Shown piece by piece: positions 1 through 12,104 of a stretch of DNA of 64,000 bases. The DNA comes from Fratercula arctica (lineage: Eukaryota; Chordata; Aves; Charadriiformes; Alcidae), in assembly GCA_947846985.1 (NCBI GenBank), contig CANTUZ010000020.1, positions 2,805,959 through 2,869,958 of the forward strand, read 5' to 3'. Position 1 is the first letter of the stretch; each line of letters begins with the position of its first letter. The notes below the pieces were generated by a model. That model was not told where the DNA came from. It saw nothing but the letters and a program-made list of their open reading frames with translations, and made no database searches. A program made the translations under genes and the position numbers.

Positions 1-923
<923 letters not shown>

Positions 924-3335
924 AGGCTTCAACCCAGCGCCACAGCACTACACTCTGGTTTACAGCATAACGTACGCGCACCCAGCTGCCCCTTCCCATT
1001 TTTTTTTTTTCCCCCTTTTCCTTCTTCATTTTCAGTGTGAAGTTCTTCCTTCGAGGCTTCCAAGGATTTTAGATAAATCTAACCTGTTCTGCTGAGTTTG
1101 CTTGTGTGACTCGATGGGGACTCTCCTCAGCCGGTGGGCGTCATCTGTGTTTTGCCTTGATTGGGCTTCGCCAAAGACTAATTGACTAGAATATGAAGTT
1201 TTTCTTGAGTCTCCTCGCCGTTACGCGCCGTGTGTTACAGCTGTGAGCTCACCCGTGCTCGGATATGCTCCCTGAGCTGAATTTCAACTCTCCCTTCTTC
1301 CTGAGGGGCACACGAAGATCCAAACGCCTCTTTATCTCACTGACTCAGGAGCCAGTTTCCCGCTGTTGATCCAGTAGCTAGCAATGGGGTGAGAAGCAAC
1401 GGATGGCACCAAGGTGCTGTTAGTTCCTCGTAGAGCAAAGACCTCGAAATCCTCCATTTTCTGGGTGTCCGCTGTATTCACGTAACTTTTCCTTAGTTCT
1501 AGCTGCTTAAATCTTTCTGAAAAGAGCTATTTAAACCTAGGTTTTAGTATCCTTTATTTCTTCCTCCAAAATGCCCTGCCCCTTTACTTTTCCCTTCCTT
1601 GTGCCCGGATAGTCGGAATAGTTTCGGAACGCGGTGACATTTTCTACTTTAATGCCTGTGACTAAAAGGTGACAAGCAAAAATAGGCGAAAGCTGGAACT
1701 GACTCAACGCACAATCTTCAGCGTACAGATGGGTGCGCCCTTTGGCTGCAGAGGTGGCCTTGTTGCAGGCAACTCTTCTACCGTTTTAGTGAGCTCTTAA
1801 GGTTTTTTTGGGTTTGTTTTGTTGTTTGGTTTGTTTTTTTTTTTATCCCTTACGGGCACTTTTTTGCCTTGCTTGAGGCGGTTGCTGTATCCGTGAGAGA
1901 TTGGCTTTCACTGCTGCGGTCTGCTCTGCCTCTTAATTTTTGACCATTCGCTTCTTCCCAAGCACCTGGATCACAGCCACGCTATCGCCCGTGACTTTGA
2001 AAATCAACACTTGAAGGCCCGCTGTAAAAGATTTCTTTTTTTCCTTTGCCTTGCTTCAGGTGCTGGCCTTCGGAAATAACTCCCCGGGGTGGGACCGCCT
2101 TTTATTTTCTGGGCCACTAGCACAAGGCAAGCTCGCAGAAGTGGAAGACTTTTCCGTGTAGATACTGGATTAGAAGCTGTTTCTGGAGTTAACCCCAAGT
2201 TAAAATGTTCTGTGGGGTTTCTATATAAGCTTCTCAGAGGGGGTTGGGTATAATGAGTAAATGGGTCAATTTTAATTAAATCACTGTGGCGTTTGATAGT
2301 TCTGTGATGGCTTCTTCTAGACTTGCCCGTCCTGTTGCAGATTCAGTGCATCCTGCTCTGCTCTAAAGCAAGATTTGGCAGCGCTGAGACTTCAGAGGCG
2401 CTTCCTTACCCTGGACCAAACTGGCCTTTGGATTCGTGGTGGCTCTCGGAGGACAGAAGCCGCTGCTGGAGGCCACCCAGATGCTGTCCGAGACAATGAC
2501 ATTGCCAAAGCTGCCAAGACCACTGTTACGTGTCACTTCTGTATGTGTGTTTGGAAATCCTGGTTCGTAAGGATCGTTCATTCATAAACCTTGGTGTCAT
2601 TTAATCCACTTGACAAAGAGTTTCTCCGGTCCAGTGCCTGATGGGGCTTATTAACGCAAACCATGCTGCATGTTCTTTCTAGGGGTAGATCAGGTTCTCT
2701 ATGCATATAATCTAAAATTAAAGGAAGGTAACATACCAAAAGAGTTTTAAACTGCTGATTTGACTTCCCCCACTCCCCTTCCCCCCCCACCCCCCCCACC
2801 CCCGGCCTTTCATCTGGAGTTTTCCAGTTGTGTGTCACTTCCATATCTGTTAGAGAAGCCCTGCAGACAGGACTGGGTTCCACAATACCTCCTGTCTACG
2901 TACTGTGAAGATACATTGGCAGGGGCAAACAATTTCTGTTGTCTTGAGAGCTCACCCCCTCCTGTGTCCTGCCTGATTAAAGAACTTTGCCTCCAAGGGC
3001 TCTGCTTCGACTCCGAGAGCTCCTTCCCTTCCCTCTGCCCCCCCGGCGGGAGGAGGAGGAGGGATTTTACCCTGAGATCGGAGGCTGGAGCCAGCTTGTG
3101 AGTTGAAGACCTGCAGAAGCGGCTGTCGGGATTCAGTCTTGTACCGTGCGCTCGTTCACTTGGGGTTTGTTAAACTTCCAAATTGCCGTAAAGTGCTCAC
3201 ACTAAAGGATTTGTACTTGCTGTGTCAGTCTAAAACCTGAAGGAAAATACATTTTTATTCTTTCTACTTGGGTGCTTTGTCTTTCTTTTTTCCTTTGTGA
3301 AAGCCGTACAATAAACAGATTATTTAATAACTGAG
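924..3335 (+). other. SRPK1: SRPK1 3' UTR
   Basis: About 2.4 kb of non-coding sequence lies between the SRPK1 stop and the AATAAA at 3310-3315. It is T-rich with scattered pyrimidine runs. Open frames at 2004-2198, 2363-2587 and 2760-3101 have no recognisable protein content. The 3' end is inferred from the signal and not from transcripts. Confidence 0.7.
3310..3315 (+). terminator. SRPK1: SRPK1 polyadenylation signal
   Basis: Canonical AATAAA followed by T-rich and GT-rich sequence at 3340-3400. It is the best candidate for the end of the SRPK1 transcript, though earlier signals could be used. Confidence 0.65.
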
Positions 3336-3399
3336 CCCTACTCCTTATGTTCCCTCTGTAAGTCTGTTCTTTTTGAGCTTGGGGCCCATCTATCGCATT

Positions 3400-4142
3400 T
3401 TTTTTGCTAGGGAGCACTTAGTTTTTATTTCCCGAATGAGACGCAGGGACATGGTGTAGGTGAAAACGCTGTTGCTGGTATTGTGACGTGTTTAAAAGAG
3501 AGAGTAAAGTAGTCAATAGCAGGACAACTCTGCTGTTTATCCATTCTAAAACATGTTTTTCTCCCATGTCCGGCCTCCCTCTGCTCTCTTCCCTGGCAAA
3601 GAGTCTTAACAAACACGTTTTTTTTAGAGGGAAGCGTAAAACTTGGAAGGTGGTTGTTAGAATTGAAGGGGCTGCTGCAGGAACCAACGGATCGCAGCAA
3701 GTAGAAATGAAAAAATCATGATACGGATTAATTTTTGGGTTCTGCCCAGGGAAGAGCTGGACCTTTGTCTCCCCCAGAAGCGGCCCGTGCCGGAGGTGGG
3801 TGTTGGATGTGGTGAGAAACGAGGGCAAAATGGGATTAATGGGGTGGTTTGGTGAGTGGATGTTGACTGGCACCATCTGCCGTGGTTGGCAGGTACTGTT
3901 AGTGCTACAGGCCTGCTGCAGCCCGGCAGAGCTCCTCTTTTCCCATTCCCCCTCAGAAAAACACCCTTTTTTAAAAAGTTATGTTTGCTTATCGTTGCCC
4001 AGAGGGGGAAGCCAATTCATGGCTCCACTAGGAATTGGCTCTTCCATGGTATTTTTTCGAGCACAGCGGCAAACTGGGACACGGCAGCGGATTTCCCCTG
4101 CCCCAAGGAGACCGGCACAAACTCCAAAACGCTCATTCTTTT

Positions 4143-4176
<34 letters not shown>

Positions 4177-4752
4177 CAGAAGTAATTTCCTCGAAAGAAG
4201 GCGTACAAACCCCAAGAAGCAGCAAATCGCCATCCCTCCCCTTTCCCCCAGGTTTGCTGATGGGTTAAAAAAAAACCACAACAAAACTGTGTCCAGTTTG
4301 GGCTTTTCCCATCAAATAACCTCTGGGAGAGCTGGGAGCTGACGGCGGCCTCTTCGGCCAACAGGAGAGTTATAGAAAATCCACGGAAGTCGGTAAGTTT
4401 AAAGCTCTTGGAAAAGTCACTTTAAGGAAAAGGGCCGATGGAAGAAGAGCTGTAGGTCTTCCTGGGAAGAGAAAGAAAAGGTCGGCTGTTGCCAAATGGA
4501 GCACGATTGCAAATTTTAAGCTTTTTTTTTTTTACCACTCGGCAGGGCTTTATGTTTTCCTGGTGTCGGGAGGGCAAAGCAAAGACTTATTTCCCCTTTA
4601 ACCACGAAGAGACCCCATGTGACTAGAGCACCGACATCTATACGGTTGTCAATCCTTTCAGAATCCTCGAAAAAACCAGCAGCGGCATTCCGTGTGCTGG
4701 GAGGAAAGGGCAAAAATCATGGCAGGCGTCACTTACGTGGTGAGCGGCTCCC
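3400..4752 (-). other. LHFPL5: LHFPL5 3' UTR (inferred)
   Basis: Non-coding sequence between the candidate LHFPL5 stop and its polyadenylation signal. It contains a T-tract of about 30 nt at 4142-4172 (oligo-A on the transcribed strand). The open frames here are short and have no recognisable protein. Confidence 0.4.
3424..3429 (-). terminator. LHFPL5: LHFPL5 polyadenylation signal (candidate)
   Basis: TTTATT on the plus strand reads AATAAA on the minus strand. It lies downstream of the LHFPL5 stop and about 110 bp from the SRPK1 signal, so the two genes would end tail-to-tail. Confidence 0.45.
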
Positions 4753-4769
4753 TCAGTCATTGCCCTCTT
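4753..4769 (-). CDS. LHFPL5: LHFPL5 terminal coding exon (candidate)
   Basis: A 17-nt coding tail (residues E-E-G-N-D, then TGA) follows a strong pyrimidine-rich acceptor TTTTTGTTTTGCAG at 4770-4783. It keeps the phase of exon 2 and gives an acidic end, loosely like the human GTEEV. Predicted from splice signals only. Confidence 0.4.
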
Positions 4770-7700
4770 CTGCAAAACAAAAAGATAATCGCAGTGTTAA
4801 TGGGGTACGTTACAAAACTGAGGGGGTGGGTGTTGTTTTCCAGGTTTCTTTTTCAAAAAGGAGTAAAAAAAAAAAATTGGAAAATGGGATTACAGGGGGC
4901 AAGCTCTGGGCATATGAAATGTAGCCTGGCTCAATTTGGGCTCCTGCCTTGGGCTGCTTTGATTTTTCAGGCCACCGATGGCTCTCCCAGAGTCCCTACG
5001 AAGCAGCACGATGACCACGACAGCTCTCCTGCGGCTGCTGGAAGAAGCCACCAGCTGTGGGGTGGGAACGCTCCGCAGCAGGACCTGGGAAGAGAAGCTC
5101 AGCCTTTACCTTTATTTTCCACTTTAAAATCGGATGGGAGGAGGTTGTCCTGCCGGTTCCCCAAAACGAAGGCCAGGAAGGAGAGGATGAGGGCGTCGAG
5201 GATGCCGATGATGCAGAGGATGTACGCCCAGCGCACGGTGCAGGCGCCCAGCGTGTATTTGTCCGTCTTGTCCCCGCACATGCGCTTCACCTCCCTCGAG
5301 TCCCAGCCGTCGGGGTAGATCAGGCACCCGATCATCAGCCCGGTAGCTGCGGGGAGAAGGAGACGTTACAGCGGCCGCGAGGTACCTGCTGAGCCCAGAG
5401 CGCAGGTGGAGGAGCGTGGCATGGCCACGGCCACGTCTGGCCACAAACGGATAGAATCATCAAATGGTTTGGGTTGGAAGGGACCTTAAAGGCCACCCAG
5501 TGCCACCCCCTGCCCTGGGCAGGGACACCTCCCACCAGCCCAGGCTGCTCCAAGCCCCGTCCAACCTGGCCTTGAACCCCTCCAGGGATGGGGCAGCCAC
5601 AGCTTCTCTGGGCAACCTGGGCCAGGGGCTCACCCCCCTCACAGCCAAGAATTTCTTCCCCAGATCTCATCTCAATCTCCCCTCTGTCAGTGTAAAACCC
5701 TTCCCCCTCGTCCCATGGCTCCCCTCCCTGCTCCAGAGTCCCTCCCCAGCTTTCCTGGAGCCCCTTGAGGGACTGGCAGGGGCTGGAAGGTCTCCCCGGA
5801 GCCTTCTCTTCTCCAGGCTGAACCCCCCCAGCTCTCTCAGCCTGTCCCCACAGCAGAGGGGCTCCAGCCCTCCCAGCATCTCCGGGGCCTCCTCCGGCCC
5901 CGCTCCAACAGCTCCGTGTCCTTCTGCTGCTGGTGCCCCAGGGCTGGAGGCAGCGCTGCAGGGGGGTCTCACAGAGCGGAGCAGAGGGGCAGAATCCCCC
6001 CCTCGCCCTGCTGCCCACGCTGCTGGGGATGCAGCCCAGGCTGTGGGGGGTTTCTGGGCTGCCAGCGCACGGTGCCGGGGCGTGTGGAGCTTCTCCTCCA
6101 CCAACACCCCCAAGTCCTTCTCCTTGGGGCTGCTCTCCATCCCTTCATCCCCCAGCCTGGATCTGTGCTTGGGATTGCCCCGACCCATGTGCAGGACCTT
6201 GTGCTTGGCCTGGCTGGACTTCATGAGGTTCTCACAGACCTGCTCCTCCAGCCTGTCCAGGTCCCTCTGGACGGCATCCCTCCCCTCCAGCGTGTCGACC
6301 GCTCCAGACAGCGTGGTGTTGTTGGCAAACTGGCTGAGGGTGCACTCAGTCCCACTGGCCATGTCACCCACAAAGCCATTGACATCACTGGTCCCAGTTA
6401 GGACTTAACTAGGCTCAAAGGTGCCCCGTAGTTGCCCACCACGCGCGGGCTCCGCTTGGTTGACGCTGCTGCAGCCAGGGAGGAGCCGGGTTCGGTCGCC
6501 GCTCCCTGCCAAGGACACGCTGCAGCAGCAGCATCTCCCAGCCCTGCGTTGCCCAGGCAACATCCTCCTGCCTCCGCATGCATCCCGGCCTGCGTCGCTC
6601 CCGAGAAACATTTTCTCCAAACAAAACCAGGAGGGATTTGATCTGTACAGGGTGGGGAACCCGGTTAGTGCCTTGTGTCCCATGGCTCCTGGGTTTAAGA
6701 ATATCACAGAATGATTTGGGTTGGAAGGGACCTTAAAGGCCACCCAGTGCCACCCCCTGCCCTGGGCAGGGACACCTCCCACCAGCCCAGGCTGCTCCAA
6801 GCCCCGTCCAGCCTGGCCTTGAACCCCTCCAGGGATGGGGCAGCCACAGCTTCTCTGGGCAACCTGGGCCAGGGGCTCACCCCCCTCACAGCCAAGAATT
6901 TCTTCCCCAGATCTCATCTCAATCTCCCCTCTGTCAGTGTAAAACCCTTCCCCCTCGTCCCATGGCTCCCCTCCCTGCTCCAGAGTCCCTCCCCAGCTTT
7001 CCTGGAGCCCCTTGAGGGACTGGCAGGGGCTGGAAGGTCTCCCCGGAGCCTTCTCTTCTCCAGGCTGAACCCCCCCAGCTCTCTCAGCCTGTCCCCACAG
7101 CAGAGGGGCTCCAGCCCCCAGTGGCTGGATTTCGGCTCGCAGTTTGCCAGGGCAGAGCTGCCGTCAGCAGCAGCTTTGCAGGCAGATTAATTCTGCTTGT
7201 TCAGCTGCCGCCGTTCCAGCCTGGCCATGAGCCACCGGCTGCTCCCGACGCCCGGCCCCAGTGGCCACGGGGCCCTTGGCGCGTCACCTTGGTGGCTTTG
7301 CCTTGGGAGAGCCAACAAACCCAGAACGAGCTGCCGAAGGGCCGCCATCTGCCAAGCGGCTCACCTCCCAAAACCTCACAAGTGCTTTTTTTTTTCCCCT
7401 GACACGGTCGGAGAAATCATTGTATTTGCTGGACAAGAGCGAGCGGGCGCCGGAGGGGGAAGAGCCGAGCTCCTCTGCGAGGCTTTGGGATGGGATTAAT
7501 GGAAGCTCTTCGCATCCTCCGCCGTTATCTTGGTGCAGAGCATGGATAGAACTGGTCCTTTACGTGTTTGGGTGCAGGTGTGAGAACGTCCCGGGCTCCT
7601 CGTGCCGGAAACAGCCCCAGGGTGGGAGCTCCGGACGAGCGGCCGTTTGTCCCTGTCCTCCATGGACACCCGCAGCCTCCTGCTGCACCCCACGCCGGGG

Positions 7701-9619
7701 CCTTTTCTCCGTCACTGGGTGCTCGGGAAAACCAGAAAACGCTTTTGGGGGGGTTCCCTCACCTTTTGCCAATGCTTTTTCTCCTCGGCTTGAGGAGAGC
7801 GGCAAGGCCAGCCAGCAGGTTCCTAGCTCTGCCGAGAGCATTTCTCTTCCTCGAGAAGCAGCTGATTTCTCCTTTATTTAGTTACTCTTCCCTGTAGCTA
7901 ATGAGAGGAGGAGCGCAGAGAAACGCGGGAAGGTGGAAAGAAATCGCTTCTCCTGTGAAAATGCACCCTGGCGCGGAGCAAAGGCCAGAAAATGGATCCT
8001 CTTGTTCCCTGCCCCGTTTTTAGAAGAACTGCCAGAAATGCAGCAGCACCTGCGTTGCCCTGTGGTGGCTCGAAAGCTGCGGAGAACCTGTCCGCGGTGG
8101 AGAACCAGCCTCCCGGGGATGATTTGGGCTTGTCCGCCCGGCCAGAGCCACCTGCGCCGGGTTTCTCTCCCCATCCGGCGCAGAAGAATGTACGTAAAAG
8201 CCCCGAATACAGCGGCAAAGCCTTTCCCTGCCCCGGCTCCCGCAGAGGCTGAGCTGCCCCAAGCCTCTTATCTAAATCTTCGCTTGAGCTCGCTGCTTTA
8301 GCCGGGAACCGGAGCAACCCTGATGCCACCCTCCCACGGGGTGTCAGCCGGGGTGTCCCTGCCGCGGGGGCACCTGGGGACGGCGGGGACCGCGGCTGGT
8401 CCCAGCATCAATGATTCAGGAGCAGCCAAAGGGCCGGGTTGGGTTTCAGCTGGGGCCGGGAAGGCAGGAGCTGGGTTACCGGGTATCTCGGGTGTCTCGC
8501 CGCCTTGGGGGAAGGAGGGAGGGATGGGGAAAGGCCGGAGATCCGCAGGGCTGAGCTCCGGGAGGGATGGGAGGATAAGCGGAAAAATAGGGAAATGTGG
8601 GTGATGGGTACCGAGTCCCACAGTCAGTCCCCTCCTCCCGCTCCCCCTCCCTCGTACATCTTCCCCCAAGCTCAGGGAGGTACCGGTTGCTGCCGAGGGT
8701 ATCGCAGGCACCGAATAACCAAGCAAACCTTGTCACCGTCCCCCCGCTTAATTCCCGCGGGACCCCTAACACAGCAGGGAGCCCCGTGCTCCAGCCCCGC
8801 AGCGTTCGGTGCCCTGGGACTGATGCTCCGAAGCCACAACCGTGGGGCAGAGCGGGAGCGACGGCGTTGGGCGATGGCGAGAGGAAAAGCCCCCCCAGGT
8901 AAGCGGGGCCGGGCTGTGGCTGGGCCGTTGGGGCCGTGTGGTTTCACAGCAGCGCCTGGAGGGGAGCATCGCCCACGTGTGATGAGTCTGCCAGGTCTCA
9001 GCGGCTCTGACAGGCTTTACTTACTGCAAATTCCCCGCTGGTGACCAGTAAAGGGGAGCAAACGGGGCATGGGGGTTATGCTGGTGCCCCTTTTGTGGCC
9101 AGCCCCCACCCCGGCAGAATCGAGGTGGGGACAAAGAGGGAAAAGCAGCTTCAACCACACCATCGGCAGCCCCCGGCCCCCCATGCGTCGCCCCCAGCCC
9201 CGCTCACCTGCCGCCAGCTGCATCCAGGCGCAGACTTTATAGACGGTGGCTGCGTTGCAGAAGAAGAAGAGGCTGAAGCAGAGGATGGAGCCGATGATGA
9301 GGAAGGTGGAGATGCCTACGAAGAACATGGCGGTTTTGAAGGCGCTGGAGGGGATGGTGCCGAAGTCGAGGGGGCTGCCCTTGCAGATGAGCTCGCCGGT
9401 GAGCGCGTTGCCGATGCAGTAGGAGAAGAGGCCGAAGTAGCCGGCCTGCGGCGTGTCGATGCTGTCGCCGATCCAGTAGGGCTGGATGAAGGTCACCACC
9501 ATCAGGATGGAGAAGCAGAGGGTGAAGAGGGCCCAGAGCACCCCCATGGCCCGCGCGTTCCGCACGTAGTTGGTGTGGTAGATCCGCGCCGCCTCCTGCG
9601 CCGGCAGCAGCTTGGGCAT
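4753..9619 (-). CDS. LHFPL5: LHFPL tetraspan subfamily member 5 (TMHS), whole coding span
   Basis: LHFPL5 is a four-helix membrane protein of the hair-cell mechanotransduction complex. It couples protocadherin-15 at the tip link to the TMC channel. The ATG is at 9619-9617 ([10 protein letters not shown]; human begins [10 protein letters not shown]). Coding exons are 9208-9619, 5110-5346 and probably 4753-4769, giving about 221 residues against 219 in human. Visible landmarks are the YHTNYVRN N-terminus, a hydrophobic TM1, the extracellular [10 protein letters not shown] and FGLFSYC segments, TM2 and TM3 (residues about 95-150) and TM4 ending in [13 protein letters not shown] is divergent and SRPK1 convergent, the conserved arrangement. 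Two CR1 copies sit in the 3.9-kb intron 1. Only the last few residues are uncertain. Confidence 0.93.
5110..5346 (-). CDS. LHFPL5: LHFPL5 coding exon 2
   Basis: Acceptor CCGCAG at 5347-5352; the split codon restores [17 protein letters not shown]. The exon codes for the second extracellular loop and TM4 and ends [11 protein letters not shown] before a GTAAAG donor at 5109-5104. If that donor is skipped, the frame reads three further residues to a TGA, giving an alternative end. Confidence 0.93.
5450..6400 (-). mobile_element. CR1 LINE fragment, 5'-truncated, in LHFPL5 intron 1
   Basis: The minus-strand sense reading contains the C-terminal part of CR1 ORF2 in broken form ([52 protein letters not shown]). 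It ends in the CR1 3' tail, seen on the plus strand as GGTTTGGGTTGGAAGGGACC at 5464-5483. Frameshifts make it inactive. Confidence 0.9.
6701..7117 (-). mobile_element. CR1 LINE 3' fragment in LHFPL5 intron 1
   Basis: It repeats the 3' 400 bp of the copy at 5450-6400 nearly identically in the same orientation, then stops abruptly at about 7117 in a unique sequence. It shares 3'-flanking sequence with the copy at 45597. Confidence 0.9.
7118..9207. other. LHFPL5: LHFPL5 intron 1, unique part
   Basis: GC-rich intron sequence without recognised coding potential or repeat family. The open frames here are short and mutually overlapping. Confidence 0.6.
9208..9619 (-). CDS. LHFPL5: LHFPL5 coding exon 1
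   Basis: 412 nt from the ATG to a GTGAGC donor (intron starts at 9207). It ends AWMQLAA plus one base (phase 1), the same boundary residues as human LHFPL5. The frame stays open upstream of the ATG through a GGN repeat, but the family start [10 protein letters not shown] fixes the ATG at 9619. Confidence 0.95.
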
Positions 9620-9910
9620 GGCGGGGACACCGGCACCGCCGCCACCGCCACCGCCGCCACCGCCACCACCGCCACCGCCGCCACCACCGCCACCGGGGCG
9701 CCCGGCGCTGCCCCGCCCCGCCGGAGAGCGGCGGCGGGAGGCTCCGGCGGCGGCGGGACCGCCCCGGGAGCGGCGGCGCGATCCCCCCCCCCCCCGCTTC
9801 CCCGCTGCCACCGAGCCCGGGGAGGAGCCGGGAGGAGGCGGCCAGACCCCCCCGCCCCCAGCCGGGGGGGGAGCGGGAGGAGGCGCGGCCGGGAATGGGC
9901 TGCCGGGATG
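9620..9910 (-). promoter_or_regulatory. LHFPL5: LHFPL5 5' UTR and CpG-rich promoter with GGN repeat
   Basis: Very GC- and CpG-rich sequence directly upstream of the LHFPL5 ATG. It contains a CCACCG/CCGCCA triplet repeat at about 9632-9694, which reads as GGN glycine codons on the transcribed strand and is in frame with the ATG. No TATA box is visible. The start site is inferred to lie within this block. Confidence 0.55.
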
Positions 9911-11280
9911 AGCTCCGTGTCCCCGGGATGGGGCCCCGGGATGCGCCCTGTGCTCCGGGATGGGACGCTGGGATGAGCCCTGTGTCCCCGGGATGAGCCC
10001 CGTGTCCCCGGGAAGGGACCCCGGGATGAGCCCTGTGTCCCCGGGATGGGACCCCGGGAAGGGACCCCGGGATGAGCCCTGTGTCCCCGGGATGGGACCC
10101 CGGGATGAGCCCTGGGTCCCCGTGATGAGCCCTGTGTCCCCGGGATGGGACCCCGGGAAGGGACCCCGGGATGAGCCCTGTGCTCCCGGGATGGGAGCCC
10201 AGGATGGGACCCTGGGATGAGCCCCGTGTCCCCGGAATGCGTCCTGTGTCCCCAGGATGAGACCTCAGGATGAGACCTGTGTCCCCGGGATGGGACCCTG
10301 GGATGAGCCCTTTGCTCCCGGGATGGGAGCCCAGGATGGGACCCTGGGATGAGCCCCGTGTCCCCGGAATGCGTCCTGTGTCCCCAGGATGAGACCTCAG
10401 GATGAGACCTGTGTCCCCGGGATGGGACCCTGGGATGAGCCCTGTGCTCCCGGGATAGGACCCCGGGATGGGACCCCGGGATGAGCTCTGTGGCCCCGGG
10501 ATGGGACCCTGGGATGAGCCCTGTGTCCCCGGGATGAGTCCTGTGTCCCCGGGATGGGACCTCGGGATGAGCCCCTGGAACGTGCCCTGCATCCCCGGGA
10601 TGCGCCCCTAGGGTGTGCCCTGTGTCCCCAGGATATACGCCCGGGATGAGCCCTGTACCCCCGGAATGCGTCCTGTGCCCCAAGGATGCACCCCTGGGAC
10701 GAGCCCCATGCCCCCAGGATGAGCCCTCTGTCCCCAGGATGAGCCCTATGTCCCCGGGATAAGCCCCTGGGACGTGCCCCGTGCCCTGCGATGCACCCTG
10801 TGCTCCAAGGATGCACCCCCGGGATGTGTCCCGAGCGTATGCCCCGTATCCCTGGGATGCTCCCTCGGGATGTGCCCTGTGCCTCCATCATGTCCCCTGG
10901 GATGTACCCAGTGCCTGTGGGATGAGCCCTATGTCCCCAGCGCGCACCCCAGGACCTGCCCTGTGCTGCCATGCTCCAGGACGTGCCCTGTGCCCTGCTG
11001 CGCACCTTGGGATGCACTTTGTGTGTCACCGCGAACCCTGGGATGTGCTCTGTGCCCATGCCGTGCACCCCGGGATGTGCCGTGCACCCCTGGATGTGTC
11101 CCAGGATGCGCACGTGCCCCAGGACGCGTGTTGGGATGCTCCCCAGGATGTGTCTTGCCCCCCAGCGTGCACCCTGGGATGTGCCAGGGGCTGTGCCATG
11201 ACCCCCAGGATCCATCTGGGCTGTGCCGTATGCCCCAGGATGTCCCCCAAATGCTGCCCCCCCAGCTGGTGTCACCTGGG
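9905..11280. repeat. Minisatellite, CCCCGGGATG core
   Basis: About 1.4 kb of imperfect tandem units of roughly 20 bp built on CCCCGGGATGAGCCCTGTGT and variants with GGGACC. Units are regular at 9905-10600 and degenerate toward 11280. It starts at the LHFPL5 promoter. The long open frames across it (for example 451 and 393 residues) are artefacts of the repeat. Confidence 0.92.
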
Positions 11281-11556
11281 TCTTCCCCCACTGGAGGGGG
11301 TGCATGGGGTGCTGCATCTTTGGGGTGGGGGGCTGCGGGCCCCTGGACTCCCCCTGTCAGCTCTGGGGCTGGCTGGGGCTGCAGGCAGGGAGGGGACCGT
11401 CCCCACAGCCCCGCTGCAGAAAGGGAAAGGGCTCATCCTGCTGCCGGGGCACCCCGGGGTGTCAGGCCAGGTCTCTGCCTGCGCCCCGTGTCCTGCTGCC
11501 AGCGGAGCGTGGGCAGCCCCGAGATGGGCTGTGGGCGCTTGTGGCCACCTTGAGGT

Positions 11557-12104
11557 GATTCTGCCCCTCTGCTCCGCTTGGGGGAGACCCCACCTGGGGT
11601 ACTGCCTCCAGCTCCGGAGTCCTCAGCACAGGAAGGACACGGAGCTGTTGGAGCGGGGCCGGAGGAGGCCCCGGAGCTGCTGGGAGGGCTGGAGCCCCTC
11701 TGCTGTGGGGACAGGCTGAGAGAGCTGGGGGGGTTCAGCCTGGAGAAGAGAAGGCTCCGGGGAGACCTTCCAGCCCCTGCCAGTCCCTCAAGGGGCTCCA
11801 GGAAAGCTGGGGAGGGACTCTGGAGCAGGGAGGGGAGCCATGGGACGAGGGGGAAGGGTTTTACACTGCCAGAGGGGAGATTGAGATGAGATCTGGGGAA
11901 GAAATTCTTGGCTGTGAGGGGGGTGAGCCCCTGGCCCAGGTTGCCCAGAGAAGCTGTGGCTGCCCCATCCCTGGAGGGGTTCAAGGCCAGGTTGGACGGG
12001 GCTTGGAGCAGCCTGGGCTGGTGGGAGGTGTCCCTGCTCAGGGTGGCGTAAATAGATAGTCTTTAAGGTCCCTTCCAACCCAAACCATTCTGTGATTCTG
12101 TGAT
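11557..12104 (+). mobile_element. CR1 LINE 3' fragment between LHFPL5 and CLPS
   Basis: Sense orientation, with the [18 protein letters not shown] segment and the 3' end CCTTCCAACCCAAACCATTC followed by two ATTCTGTG units at about 12087-12102, the diagnostic CR1 tail. Confidence 0.9.

Noticed and set aside
2004..3101. Small open frames in the SRPK1 3' UTR
   Set aside because: Short, overlapping on both strands, and without similarity or a proper start context.
9237..10592. Minus-strand open frames of 451 and 393 residues (9237-10683)
   Set aside because: They run through the minisatellite; Gly/Ser/Pro periodicity reflects the repeat, and the true LHFPL5 frame is different.
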